From: Daphnia pulex
Taxonomy: Eukaryota; Arthropoda; Branchiopoda; Diplostraca; Daphniidae
Assembly (NCBI RefSeq): GCF_021134715.1
Contig: NC_060028.1
Coordinates: 1,572,501-1,636,500, forward strand
Length of the DNA stretch: 64,000 bases
Reading direction: 5' to 3'
Shown here: one piece after another, positions 11,885-23,853 of the stretch
Position numbering within the stretch: position 1 is the first letter of the stretch
Layout: each line of letters begins with the position of its first letter
Made by a program: the position numbers and the translations under genes
Notes under the pieces: generated by a model
Databases searched by the model: none
The model's input: the letters and a program-made list of their open reading frames with translations, nothing else
What the model was told of the DNA's origin: nothing

Positions 11885-12571
11885 CTAATAAGCGAAGGCG
11901 TCAGAGGAAGAGAACTGAAAAGGGAAACCAATAAAATGTGTGAGACTAGCAGATGATACGAACTGTTGAATAAAATGTTGCAATCCTTACACGAAAATTT
12001 AGATCAGAGTTACTAACACAACAAGGCGCGTCGATAACCGGTGAAAGGATCGGCGAGTCATGCAGCTGTCCGTTCAGATTTAAGAATAATATTTGTTAAC
12101 AAAAAATTAAATGCCATCTTCTTTCAAGAGTCAATCAATGAGTTGGAAAATCAAACAAATTTTACGTGCTTGCAATGGGAATTGCAGATGAGGCCAGAAA
12201 ACAGTTATTATATTAAGTCATCAAAATATTAACCTTGACACTGGTAGGATTACAGCCGGCTCCAATGGATTTTCTCACCCTCACCCCGCCTATTTTTTCA
12301 CAATCGATGCATAGATGGGGAATCTTCCGTTGGCCTCCGCCGTAGTTGATGAAATTACTGTAAACAGGGTGAAACAATCAGAATTTTAGTTATTACACTC
12401 CAGTTGTCATGATTATCTCAATACTCGAATTGAATATTATCTCTTGTATTCCTTTTAAGGCATGAAGGTCTTCAACTGATATTTCTCGACAAGTGCATGT
12501 CGGCACATTCTACTGGCCGTGCAAATGACGGTAGGGAAGAACAATGAAATAATTAACGAATTCGCAAGCAT
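11885..12571 (-). CDS. Candidate small secreted cysteine-containing protein
   Basis: Three consecutive minus-strand exons fit in phase: 12357-12234, 12065-11991 and 11914-11885 (stop). They encode a piece with HLCIDCEKIGG, then GAGCNPTSVK, then SPVIDAPCCVSNSDLNFR, ending FSSSDAFAY. Each edge has a usable acceptor and donor. Upstream, 12571-12514 encodes a signal-like peptide, MLANSLIISLFFPTVICTA, followed by GTAGAA, but its phase (1) does not fit the next exon (2), so the first junction is unresolved or another exon exists. The Cys pattern C-x2-C ... C ... CC suggests a disulfide-rich secreted peptide. Not recognised. Confidence 0.35.
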
Positions 12572-13938
12572 GATAAACTAACACAGGCAAAGGGATAGGG
12601 GGGGAAATGCTTAAGGACTGCTACAGGTATTTAGATAGCCAGTAACATAATTCCTCTAATCAAAATATAGAAATGAGAAGAGATTAATGAAAGCAGTTAA
12701 ATAGTTTCTAGAATGGTATAATTGGGCACAACGGGGAAGGACCCAGTGGAAGTACCTCTCAACCTATTACACCATGGTTTCTAGCATTTTACGTTAACAC
12801 CTATAGAGTTGTTGAAAGTTGAAAACCTAAATCTATTTTTTTACTGCAAGAATATTCAAAGTTGTTTACAAACAGGATCAATCTGTGTTGCTTTGAACAT
12901 CCACAGAAGGTGGATGACTAGTGTCTTTTTCAATTTCAACAAAAATATGATGATGACTGGAATGGCAGATTCATTACTTTTAATAAGTTTCAAGCAAGCT
13001 GTGACTTTTTTTTTGTAAACCCAAAGTTGAAGGTTCACCCGAAGAACATGATTGATTCTGATTGATTGTTTTCATGGGCAAAAGGGGGTTCAATTAAGGC
13101 ATAGAAAATGTTATCTTTGGAACATTACCTTTCAACACCAAAAAATATTGCACCGTTCTGTTTAAGACTAATTCAATTTTGTGGAATATTCCACACCAAA
13201 TGCCCATGCGAGTGATGTCAATCACTGATTCGATACGTGCGAGGTGACTTTTGCTTGTCATTTATTAGTTAATTATTTTGTTCTTATCAAGAAAATAGAA
13301 TAAATTTCGTGGTTTTCACTTTTCTCTTTGAATTTTCAGCAAGTTAAGCATAAACAAGACTTCAAGAGCCTCGCGAGCAGAGTCAGCAGTCGACACTACC
13401 AGACTACCTTGAAAAAGTTTATATCGGTGTATGATTCGATAATCGATTAACCGATTTTACATTTATCGTCAACTTCACTTTCAATTTGATAACATCATAC
13501 TTAATTATTTGATTTATTTATTGCGAGTATTATTAATTTATTCGGTTTGCCCAAATTCAACACAAAAAGGCAAAAAAATGAATGGGGCAAACAATTTTGC
13601 TGCAAAGTGAAAGTGGTTCAAATCATGGTTCTTGTAAAACTTTTTTATAACCATAGTTCCATTAAGTTAATTTTTTTCTTGTTTTGGGATATTTGTTAAT
13701 TGAAAATGCAATTAATTTATTTTTCCGGTGTAGTTCCGGTACAAAATTAAAGATGACGAAAAATACATTTAATTGCTTTACTCAAATATTTGTTTCATCT
13801 GCTTATATTTTTTAAAAAGTAGTTGGGGCTTTAGTATGAAAAATAAGTGTGTTATGATAAAATTAATCAGATTAGTGAAAACTAAATAAATCAACCCAAT
13901 GCTGATTGAATAGTTATCCTTACACATATCAGTGGAAC
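12572..13938. other. Intergenic, AT-rich, no gene seen
   Basis: Only short frames without splice or domain support are visible here. Confidence 0.4.
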
Positions 13939-14110
13939 ACAGACACGCTTGGTGTAGTGGTTAGCGCGTTCGCCTGCGGAATCGTTATTGACGTGCGGGT
14001 CAAATCTCACGCGTACTCTATCCCGTACGACAAGACGAGTTCGAGTCTATATCTTATATAGCACAGGAAAACGCGCTTCCAATTAATTCATTATTACATA
14101 ATTTTTTTTC
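13939..14110 (+). mobile_element. tRNA-derived SINE
   Basis: A tRNA-like head begins at about 13943. It has a Pol III A-box (TGGTGTAGTGGTTAGCGC) near 13950 and a B-box-like GGGTCAAATCTC near 13998. An unrelated tail of about 90 bp follows, ending in a T-rich run at 14102. The cloverleaf is degenerate, with weak acceptor pairing, so this is a retroposon rather than a functional tRNA. The head resembles tRNA-Val-type sequences, but the parent is not certain. Confidence 0.6.
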
Positions 14111-14582
14111 TAAATTATCCTTTTTTGTGTTTGAACATTGTATGTGGTGACGCAATAAAGTTTTCCTTGTCTGAGATATTCAACCTATCACGTATGTGAT
14201 AACTTACGAAATATAACATGCAATCTATCTGTTTCGTATCCATAACCGTTGATTTACAAACTGCGTTCAATTATTTTTCTCTATAAGACATCAATGAAAT
14301 GGACGTGATATGAAAACTTTGAGAATATAATCACTGTTTATTAGATTGTCGCCAATTAGTTTTATTGAGTAGTATTTCAAGGAATCACATTTCAAAAATG
14401 ATTCCCGCAATAATAAATCAAATCCCCTTTGCAACATAATCTCATTATATTATTAACTTGAAATTATAGACAATCAGTACAATAAGCTGACAAGCTAAAT
14501 TGCAACCTATAAGCTATTTTTCTCCCGCATAACAACACACAAATAAGAAGAGAAAACTAAGAAAACAAAACGAAAAATAGCC
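14111..14582. other. AT-rich 3' flank of the GTPase gene
   Basis: No open frame or repeat is visible. It probably includes the 3' UTR of the minus-strand GTPase gene. Confidence 0.4.
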
Positions 14583-17500
14583 CTACGACCAGCATCCGTC
14601 AATGGCGAAAGAATTAGCAAAAGTCTCCACGGATTGCCATTCCCCAAATTGGCAGCTCACCTTCCTCCGATTGCGGTTGATTGGACTGTCGGCGTGCAGC
14701 TCAAGAGCGTTGCTCTCGGACGCTCTTCTGGCCAGACTTTGTTGCAGCTCCTTCAAAATCTCCAAGCGAGTCAAGTAGCCGGGCGCCAGCTCCTCGGCGA
14801 CTCGGCTCCTCATCAGACTCAGGTAGTCGGCCAGACTGAGAGTGTTGGATCGGAGGGCTGTTGCCTCCAGCAAAAGACAACTGGAACCCACCCGAGCCAA
14901 AAGACAAAACAATTTCGCTTTGGTCATCTTCAATTCGTGCAGGCAGCCCATCAGGAGCTTCTCGGTCGTCAATTTGTCGTTGCCATTCGACTCGTATTCG
15001 GCCTTCATTTCCGGCAGGATCGTGCTCACTTTCTCCGACACCTGTCGCCATTGGAATTGCTGGTACTCGTGTTCGAAGGCCGGGCAAGGGCAGAAAATGT
15101 GCGAGCACTGTTTCTTGCTCTTGCGGAAGTAATCAAAGTTGATGGAGCGGACAGGATCCTCGCAGGTCCTCTGGCAATGGCGGCAGTTGTAAGCCACGAA
15201 TCCTCGGTCGCAGTCCACCTTCACCCGACGCACTTCTTTTGTTTCCAGGACGAAATTCCGGTTGGCTTCCATCTTGTCGCCATACTCTTTAATCTTCCGG
15301 CGAAACATTTGGACGTTCTCCACGTTGACCAGGTAGACTTCCAATCCTCTTTCGATGTCTTTCAGCGATTGGTCCAGCAGGAGGCGCCTCTGGATGACTT
15401 CCCGGGTGGACGACAAATCCCGTCCGTTCATCTTCTCCAGGACGGCGAAGAATTTCTGGTAATTCTCCTGGCCCATTTGCCAGAAGAGCTCGTCAAAGGA
15501 GAAATCGTCCTCGTCCTGCTGCTCGTTGGAAGCGTAAAGAACGGAATTGTCGAATTTGCTGTAGGCGATTCCGCCGGCCGATGTCACGGGAAATTTGGCG
15601 GATGCGCAGGCCTCGACCACCGGCGGATGGGCCATGTCGGCGAATGTCACCAACAGGCGGATGTTATCCTTGACGTCTCTGCCAAACAGCGAGAGAACCG
15701 AGTCGAGGATGTACGGATGCATCGACGTCGACCGGATGTCGTTGGAAGCGGCCACGAAGCAGACGGCGTGAATTTGATCCACTCGGATTTTCTCCTGCGT
15801 CAGGAATCGCTGGATCTTGCGGGTCACCTCCTTGTCCCGTCGAGCGCCTTTCGTGTTACTGTAGCCGGGCGTTTCGACGATCGTGATCGAATACGGAACG
15901 GCCATTCCGTCCTGGTGGCGAAGAGTGTAGGCCGTCACCGATCCCGGCTGACTGTGATGGACTCTCAAATCGTCTTGGCGGACGCACTGGAACCGGAAAG
16001 GATCTTTCCACTCGACGCCCAGGATGTAGTTGACCATTCCGTTGATGAGGGTGCTCTTACCGCTTCCGGCGGCGCCCATCAGGATAATTACTTTGTGATC
16101 GCGGTGATCCATCGGTGGCGGAGTCAATCCCGTCCGGCCAACATCGAACCATCGGAAATCGGCGACCGTCGAATTTTCCTTGGCGTTCAACAGGTAAACG
16201 TTCGGGCTTCCTTGTTTGATGAGTTGATCCTGTTTGCTGCACTCTTCCGCAAATAGTTGAGCGATCCGCGGAGTAGACGAGGATTTTCGTTGTTGCTGTT
16301 CCTGACGCCGAGGACTTGATGAGAAAAAAGGATTGGCGTCTTGCATTAAATGGTTAGACCAATCACCACTCCGCAGACTAGTTGAACCGCTGATGCTCCG
16401 GAATTCATCACTTTCATCCGCATGAACAGATTCCGTGTGAATGACGTTGGAGAATTCACTGCGGCCGATGCAAGTCTCTGCAGCCACTCGAATTTCCATA
16501 GCCGATCCGCTTTGGAAGCTGAGGGTCGTTTGATTTTCGCCCGGAAGGGTCGTCTTCCGCTGCATCCACGACTCGTCACAACTTCCTTTTGGCCGGAACT
16601 CGACTAGAAACTGACACGGATAACCAGGATCTTTGCAGTTCCACTCGATGCGGAAGGATGGCGATTTTTGAGAAACTTTTCCGCCGCCGGATGTTACAAG
16701 TTGGACTCTTAAATCCGTGGGTGGACTGGGCAAGTGAATAAGATTGTCCTGGACTAGATGGTCACCTTCGTAGACGGAATAGCGACAACCTCCTTTGCCA
16801 GGCTCTCCGGAAGTGATGCAAAACTGGATCTGATCCTCCAAATGTTTGTTCCTCTCCAAGTGACTGGCCAACTCCCGGATCTTGTCCACCACCTGCTTCC
16901 GCTTTCGTTGAACCATGTGCCACGGAATTCCGTCTTCTTCCAGCTGATGATCTTCCTCTTCGTCCGTAACTTCATCGTCACGACCAGCCGGCATCAATTC
17001 CGTACAACCTTCCAAATAATTCCGCATGGCTTCCAGCATCTTGCCCGTCTTCTCATCCAGCGGCGGAACTCTCAACACCAGGGTGAAATTCTTGCCAAAG
17101 GAATCGGCCATTTCTCTCTCCAGTTGATTTCGACTGGCAAAGAAGACCACACCCTTCACGCTGGCCATCATTTCGACCATCTCCGACTCGGATTGTTTGT
17201 AGCCAATCCACCGTTCCAGTCGGCAAGGCTTGAAAAGCGGATGACTCTGGGCGATTCCAATCACTTTTTCGACTTCTTCGTCGTCACCTTCACCCATTTC
17301 ACGGGCCTTCAAAATCCCGTTCTTCAAAATGGCCCTCAAAAGTTGTTGGTACTGAGCGACGGCCTCGCGGAAATGTCGCAAAGATGCCCGGCGGATGATT
17401 TTACTAGTCGAGCGAATCGCATCCGCCGTTACGACGATTCTCTCCAGATTCTCCAGGATGCGACAGCAGTGAACCACCAGATCGGCGTCGACGTCTCGGT

Positions 17501-18565
17501 AATCCAGCGGCTGAATTCCTCGGGCAGCGATGAATTTGAGAGGAAAGAGGCGGACAGCGACCGGAACGGCTACGCCATTTTGTGCTTGACGGACCATTTT
17601 GAAGCAAAATTTGTAGGCGTCAAAGACACAACATTCGCGAACCGATTGCGATTGAAAATCAGCGTACAGTCGACATTTGACGCCGTCCAGCTGTCGCATT
17701 TCTTCATCGTCAAACAATTTCTTAAAATTTTCTAAATCTTGATCATCTCCTAAAGCGTTTCTCATTTTACCCGCCATCTCGGACAGGAATTCTTCGGCTA
17801 TTTCTCGGTCGACATTGTCATTTTCTTTCTTGTCGTGAGTCAGGATGCAATAAGCTTCAGCTCCGTAGGTGACACCCACCACCAGATGAGTAGCGCGGGA
17901 GATGGATTCACTTTTGAAATGAGCTGCGAGATCCTCCTGATTGTTCATAAGAGCCTGTAGGTCCAAACAATCTTTGCGGGATTTGACACGGCAGACGAGA
18001 GTGCAGGTGGCTGGCGCTGGTTGTTGAGGTCGGTCGTTCAGGTAATTGCTGGCGCCGCGGAATTTGTCGATGACGCCGGAGAGGACGCTGGCCTGGAGAT
18101 GCTCGTCGATGCCCATCATGTGCTCCCATTTTTGGCTGGCGGATGATTCCGAGTCGAAACAAATGAACTTGGATTTGAAATTCGAATCCTGGACTTGAAT
18201 GGCTAATTTCGAATCCAAAGACTTTTCGTTCGTCCATTGATCTGTGACACAATAAAACCTTTCGTTAGCCAAAGATGTAACCATTCTGCTAAAATGTTAA
18301 AACTTAAGTACGCAATTAAGTTAGCAATAACTAATAAACTACAATTTGGCAAATATTTAAAAAAAATAACATTCGAATTAATCTAGATTTAAAAACACCA
18401 AGACCCAGTGAGTGTAAGTTATTGATGCAACAAGTTTACATAATCAATCACAATGAATGTAATCAAAATTTTACCTGGTATGACAATGTCGTTGCGGTAG
18501 TTGTACAAGTTGCCCACTTCGAAATGACGCCCTAGGGCTGCCATCTTGGCTATACGACGATCCAT
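14583..18565 (-). CDS. SNTX-like, fibronectin III and P-loop GTPase protein
   Basis: Two coding exons, 18565-18475 and 18241-14583 (intron phase 1), give 1249 residues. A 5' UTR exon lies at about 18748-18648. The N-terminus (ALGRHFEVGNLYNYRNDIVIP) matches the opening of the stonustoxin-like (SNTX) family. It continues through an SNTX-type region with THLVVGVTYGAEAYC, then a thioredoxin-fold-like stretch at about 370-470. A fibronectin type III domain spans about 530-630. The GTPase part has the P-loop GAAGSGKST at about 753-761, a switch-like ETPG near 817 and TFAD near 894. A Cys/His-containing helical region closes the protein. Members of this family in animals without venom are intracellular proteins of unknown role; the toxin name is historical. 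The join 5' of the first long frame was chosen because it restores both phase and the conserved opening. No damage is seen. Confidence 0.8.
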
Positions 18566-19339
18566 GGCTTCACTTATGGCTCTCTGTCAAATGTAGTTTA
18601 ACTTTACTCTTTCTGTTGTTGCTATAGCGGGAATTACGTAACCATACCTCTGCAATTTGTGTCGAGTTCGTAAGTGAATGAATTTACTCAGCCGAATTTC
18701 TGTGAAGTCCTCGTCCAGCAGCCACCCTGTCTCGGAGCTACCACAAAACTGAAAGCAAAGTAAAATAATCAACTCTCAAATTAAGTCTGGAAAACAAAGC
18801 AAGAACCCGGGAAATCGGTAACGGGTCAGTTATCCGCCCCCGCCCTTTTGAATTCTGCCAAATCGCCTTCCTCCCCCCGTGTAAAATCGATCGATACACA
18901 TTGACAATAAAATAGTTAACAGAAATTCAAAAAATTTCGAAGGAAGTTTGCGGAAGTTTGACAGCAGTGTTATTATTTTGAAAAATATTTAAATTCAAGT
19001 TTACACGCAAAAAATTTGTTTCGTACTTGCCACGAGCCACGAGTATTGATTGCGTAAAATTGAAAGGTGTAATTTACATACTCACATGCTATATGTTGTT
19101 CCTCGTATGCTCTTTGTTCCGCGGGATCTTAATCAAAACAGAACCATAAAAATATTTCGTCAGAATTAAAGGGATTTACATATAGCTTAAGGATAAACGT
19201 GTTAGGTGACTAGGTGTGTGAAGGTTGTGGTAACCTGATTGTGCGCATCGGCATGTGCACAAGTTTAAACTTGGAAGCAAAATAATAAAAACAAATCTGA
19301 TTTGAAGTGAGTAATAAAGTGACTGAGTAAGTCATTCAC
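18566..19339. promoter_or_regulatory. Divergent promoter block, copy A
   Basis: It contains the 5' UTR exon of the GTPase gene (about 18748-18648, AG acceptor and GTATGG donor). From about 18830 on, the sequence parallels 21258-21740, sharing CGCCCTTTTGAAT, a run near GCAGCAGTGT, CGCGGGATCTTAAT against CACGGGATCTTAAT, and GATTGTGCGCATCGGC. This is the shared upstream region of the GTPase gene and the four-TM gene. Confidence 0.55.
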
Positions 19340-19400
19340 CCATAACGCAGGCGTTTCAAACGTACTTCGGCCAAGGCATCTGGGGTTCAAAGCACGGAAA
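19340..19400 (+). pseudogene. Exon-2 relic of the four-TM gene
   Basis: The bases ACTTCGGCCAAGGCATCTGG repeat exactly exon 2 of the intact gene at 22133-22233, with diverged flanks. The rest of the gene is not recognisable in this copy. Confidence 0.65.
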
Positions 19401-20041
19401 CGAGAAAATAAAATGACATGACTATGCTCAAAAGTCAAAGAAATATGTTGTCTCACATCTCCGCCATCTTGGTATTGGGAAATGCCAAAAGCCGAAATGC
19501 CGAATGGTAATTTATTAATTTTGATCACGCGGGGAATCGAACTCGGATATTTCAGTATATATAATTATATTTTAAAATTCACTCTACGATTATGCAAATC
19601 GCCAAATAAGCAGAAATAATGTTTCTAAGCTATTTTCTTAATTGATCTCAGCGTTGCATCGAGCTTGCAACGCTGTACTTGGAAGAGAAAACTCAAAAGA
19701 GAAAACGATTAACGAACGTAAAAAGTGCTGCTCATCAAAAGTTGTTATTTGATAGTTGTTAACCCTCATTTTTATAAGATAACAATAACACTTAAATTTC
19801 CGTGTGATTATCCAATACAATACAAGGTAATTGTATACAAGGATTTCTGGGTTACTTTAAAACAGAAGGAAAGGCTAGTTAAAATTTTGGTTCAGGTATG
19901 GTGTTGGGGAAAGTGATCACTTATGTGTTTATTGATAGTTTCTTGAACTAACTTGCCCTTAACTTGAGAGAAATCTAAGATTAATTTGAGTCCCATAGTT
20001 TGAAGACATACTAGTTAAACTAATCAATGTTTTTTCATTAG
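19401..20041. other. Intergenic and 5' region of the RING gene
   Basis: AT-rich; likely carries the 5' UTR of the RING-box gene. No other feature seen. Confidence 0.4.
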
Positions 20042-20604
20042 ATGGCTGATAATACTTCTGAAATGGATGTCGAAGAGAAAGAAGCAGAAAAGCCTTCATT
20101 GTCCAATGTGAAGGGTGAGAAGAAACGTATTGAAGTTACGAAGGTAACATCTTTATCTGTGATGTTATTGATAACTTGACTGATAATTTTTTTGATAAAC
20201 TTTTTTAGTGGAGTGGAGTTCCCAAGTGGAGTTGGGGTAAATTAAACTACTGTCACCAACTTGTTATGTTTGCTGATTTCTACTCTCTATCCTTAGATGT
20301 TCTTGTCGAAACCTGTGCTATATGTCGTAATCACATTATGGACCTCTGCATTGAATGTCAAGCCAATCAGGATTCGGCTACTGGTGAAGACTGCACAGTT
20401 GCCTGGGGTACCTGCAATGTAAGCGACTATTGATTTTTATTTCTTTTAGTTCTATAAGGATAAAAAGCATATTCAAAAAATTTTTTTGATTTAAAAATAT
20501 TTCAGCATGCCTACCACTACCATTGTATTTCTCGCTGGCTGACGACTCGTCATGCATGCCCACTGGATAATAAAGAATGGGAATTCCAAAAATATGGACG
20601 TTAA
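20042..20604 (+). CDS. RING-box protein, RBX1/ROC1 type
   Basis: Four exons: 20042-20143, 20209-20236, 20297-20418, 20506-20604; 116 residues. The protein is the RING-H2 subunit of cullin-RING ubiquitin ligases. It binds the cullin C-terminus and recruits the E2. The RING carries [15 protein letters not shown], then [16 protein letters not shown], then CPLDN, where Asp replaces the last Cys as is normal for RBX1. The C-terminus EWEFQKYGR matches the family. What differs is the N-terminal strand that inserts into the cullin: the usual KKWNAVALWAW reads [11 protein letters not shown], and the leader before it is acidic. This suggests a diverged paralogue rather than the main RBX1. It lies between the two copies of a duplicated block. 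Confidence 0.92.
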
Positions 20605-21167
20605 GTGCCCTGTCCTTTGTTTTTTTGTGGAATTCTATTTTATCAGCGCGTTTCATATTTAAAAACTTCAGTTGTTGTTGTTTTTAACTCTTTCGGAATC
20701 TTATAACTCGAAATTTGCTGAATTTTCGTGACTAAAAATTTCAAAATAAATGTGCCCTGCCCTTCAACTATTTCGAAACTACAAATTAATCGACGTAATA
20801 TTGTAAGAATCGTGAAAAAAGGTTGAATATTTTTCGAAAAGAGTGGTGCAGAAATGCTTTCGAACTGTGTTGTCTTAGATTTCGCATGAATGATATTTTT
20901 CTAGTTAAAGTCGGTGCGCGAGTTCATTTCTTATTCTTAATCTGTTTCTTCCCTTTCGGCTGTTGGAGAGGAAAAACCTCGTTTTTTGCCCCACCGCCCA
21001 AGAAATAGAGTAAATAGAGAAATTGTAGATAGAGAAATAGAGTAAATTCATAAGCCTTAACAATCATAATAACTCGATTTGCTATTAATTAATTAAGTAA
21101 TGTTGGAATTGGTTGGAATTGCATCTATTGTCCCACCTCCACCCACAACTCCTCCACTTTTTTACAA
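20605..21167. other. 3' flank of the RING gene, AT-rich
   Basis: An AATAAA near 20745 could serve as the polyadenylation signal. Nothing else is supported. Confidence 0.45.
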
Positions 21168-21257
21168 ATTTACATAAACTTATTCTTAAATTAACTTCGA
21201 TTTGAAATGCGCATCGTCTTGAATGGATACTTTCGAATCCAAAGACTCTTCGTTCGT
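21168..21257 (-). pseudogene. Relic of the 5' end of the GTPase coding exon
   Basis: It matches about 18168-18237, including TCGAATCCAAAGAC and TTCGTTCGTCC. Only the first few tens of codons of exon 2 are left; the rest of the gene is absent. Confidence 0.6.
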
Positions 21258-21887
21258 CCGCTCCCGCCCTTTTGAATGATGTCACGTCGCCTCCCCCTAG
21301 CTAAAAAAAAAAATCGAAATCGATACAATTTTACAGTTAGCAGAGCAGAAGTTTGATGCAGCAGTGTCACAGATTTTGAAAAAAATAAAATCAATTCAAG
21401 TTGATACGCAAAAAGAAAAGGGAATTTGTTTGCGTAAGGGTATGATTGCGAGAAACTCTTAATGCTCTCTTTTTAAAATAAGTTCAGAGGTTTTATATTG
21501 GCGCTTGCTCTCGTGCTATGTTCTTATACAACCAACACACATCCGTGTTATCTTTCCACGGGATCTTAATAACCATAGCCATAAAATTTATATCATGTGT
21601 CAGAGAATTACAGGGATTTACAGTTCACAACTAGCTTAGGGAAAAACTTGTGACATTGTATTAATGGTAACTGTGGAAACCCGATTGTGCGCATCGGCCT
21701 GTGCACAAGGTTAACTAGCGGGAGCAAAATAATAGCCCACCGAGCAACATTTTCATTCGCTGTCCGGACACGACCCATTCGGTATTAGATTTCAACTTTG
21801 TGGTGAAAGTATACAAGTAAGAACGTGTTGTGGTTACCTTAATTAATTATTCTGTTTTCATTCTAGTTCCCCAAAGAAAAACACCAA
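21258..21887. promoter_or_regulatory. Divergent promoter block, copy B
   Basis: Parallel to 18830-19260. It lies upstream of the intact four-TM gene. A likely 5' UTR donor (AAGTAAGAAC) is at about 21818 and an acceptor (TTCTAG) ends at about 21866, giving a short intron before the ATG. Confidence 0.5.
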
Positions 21888-23006
21888 ATGCGGCCTGTCA
21901 ATAGTTCCGCAGTTAGAAATCGTCAAAGAAATAACAACGAATCGGCGGATAATAATGGAGATAAAAATCTGAAAATCAACACGGGATTACTTCGCTTATT
22001 TTCCGTCTTCAACATTCTCCTCTTCAACGTTTGCATCGGCCTAGAGGTAACTGACGAAAATGAAAAAAAATCTAATTTGAAGTGAGCAAAGTGACAGATA
22101 ATAATTTACCATATGTATATTACGTAATGCAGGTGGTTCATCCGTACTTCGGCCAAGGCATCTGGGGTTCGAGCATTCACATGGTTTCAGGATTGTTTGG
22201 ATTCGGTGCATCTTATCGCCCGACGTACACAAGGTAACCTGAAATCAACCTTCAACTATCCGAGGCATAATACTATGTAATGGCAAAAGATAATTTGGTT
22301 TGAAAACATTTCAGGTTGTCATGGGTTATGGCATTTTCTTGTCTGTCCATCTTGTTCGGCTTCATAGTCAGTGGTTTGTCTTGGGCCGGCTACACATATT
22401 GTGACCCGTACTATTCATACGAAAATCACGAAGACGGTATATACATTGTGGGAGATTGCCCCAGGCCGGCCTCTCAATTGGCTTTGATGATTACCAACAT
22501 TGTCGCCATCGTCATCAGCAGTTTCGTTGTGGTATTAGTTTCGAATCCGCTGTGCTGTGCCAATCAATCGGCAACGCAAAATCTCCATACTTCCACCATC
22601 CGCATTTCTACGATCGACATGCCAGCAGATACACCGGATCTTTCAACCGGAACTAGAACAGCGGTAAATGATGACCAGAATCGTAAAATTAGTACAATTA
22701 ACGGCAAAAATGAGTAAAATTTCGAATTTCATTTCAACAGATTTCGTCCACGGGCATCCACCTCTTTTCCTCGCACCGACCGGAAATGGAAATACTATCC
22801 CGATTGGCTTTATTTTCTCGACGCCAGGAAGAAGAAGAAAGACCTCCTCGCTATTCGATTGCTGTTGCAGAATCTGATGTAAGTGGACCACAAAACTAGA
22901 TTTTTATTTTCAGTGTCTTTATAAATTACCTTTCCGTGTATAGCCTAATTCCCCTGTGATAATAAAATCGTTTGACCAACCGCAATACTCCAGTATACGC
23001 GTGTAA
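21888..23006 (+). CDS. CD20/MS4A-like four-TM protein with PPxY tail
   Basis: Five exons: 21888-22046, 22133-22233, 22315-22663, 22741-22878, 22944-23006; phases 0, 2, 0, 0; 269 residues. Four hydrophobic segments are seen: LFSVFNILLFNVCIGLE, a Gly-rich SIHMVSGLFGFGASY, VMAFSCLSILFGFIVSGLSW, and LALMITNIVAIVISSFVVVL. A Cys-containing loop lies before TM4. The layout and the GIWGSSIHMVSG stretch match the CD20/MS4A-like fold shared by the cluster at 55.8-64 kb. The cytoplasmic tail has an acidic run followed by PPRY at 238-241, a WW-domain ligand of the type used by Nedd4 ligases. If the third intron is retained the protein ends at 22717 without this tail. Confidence 0.75.
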
Positions 23007-23853
23007 TAACGAGAATGCTGGTTGGCAATAAAGCTAATCTCTGAGTCAGGAAAGCTGATAAAATGTTATGGGAGTCGGAGCGATCTAGTGAGTTTTTTCA
23101 ACTTGGTATTTTTAGCTGTGAAATGTTTTAATCGATGCGCCGCTTTTACTGTCTCCATGGCGACGGACCCACCTTATCACCTCGTATCTTTGCTGTCTAG
23201 TATATGTAGAGATTGTTCAACTTTTTAATTTGGTTGCGCCATAGACCGTAAGCCGCATCGTCACGGTTAATAATGCTGAAGACGGACCAATAATGTGCCA
23301 ATCTCCAGACTAGTTTGTGATATTGTGACGCCGGACTAATCAAAGCCACATTTACTAAGTCGAATGTAGTTTTCTAATGCCCTGTTTGTTTTTGTTTTTT
23401 TATTGAACCAGCGTAGCTCGACGAGTTCGCCATCTAGGGCGGGAGTATTTGAACTGTTTAGCGGGATTGGTGTCCGTTAAAACCGTTAACGGTTTAGTAA
23501 ATTTTGGGTTAAATTACAGCCACGAAACCAAAATGCAAAAAGGTCATTCAAACACCAACATCAATCTTCTTTTATTCGTCGCTAATGGCAAAATATTAAA
23601 GAAAATTGTTCTCGAATTGATTAATACGCTGTACTGTTCAACGAAAATTGCCTCAATTCGTATTCTTTACCGCTAGGCGCTTAGCACACAACGTAATCTG
23701 AGATGTCTTATTCTAACATTCACTCGCGACTCACGATTACACTTCTTTATTTTAACTCCATAACTTACACTCATCAGCAGATTATTTAAGGGGAATGGTG
23801 TAAGCAAGTATACGTAACACAAATTAACATTCCGGATTGATTGATTCTGAAAA
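23007..23853. other. Intergenic between convergent genes
   Basis: The 3' ends of the four-TM gene (+) and the capping-like gene (-) face each other. An open frame at 23449-23676 has no support. Confidence 0.4.

Noticed and set aside
14634-16256. 540-codon plus-strand open frame
   Set aside because: It is the antisense shadow of the GTPase gene; the minus frame carries the P-loop, the fibronectin domain and conserved family motifs.
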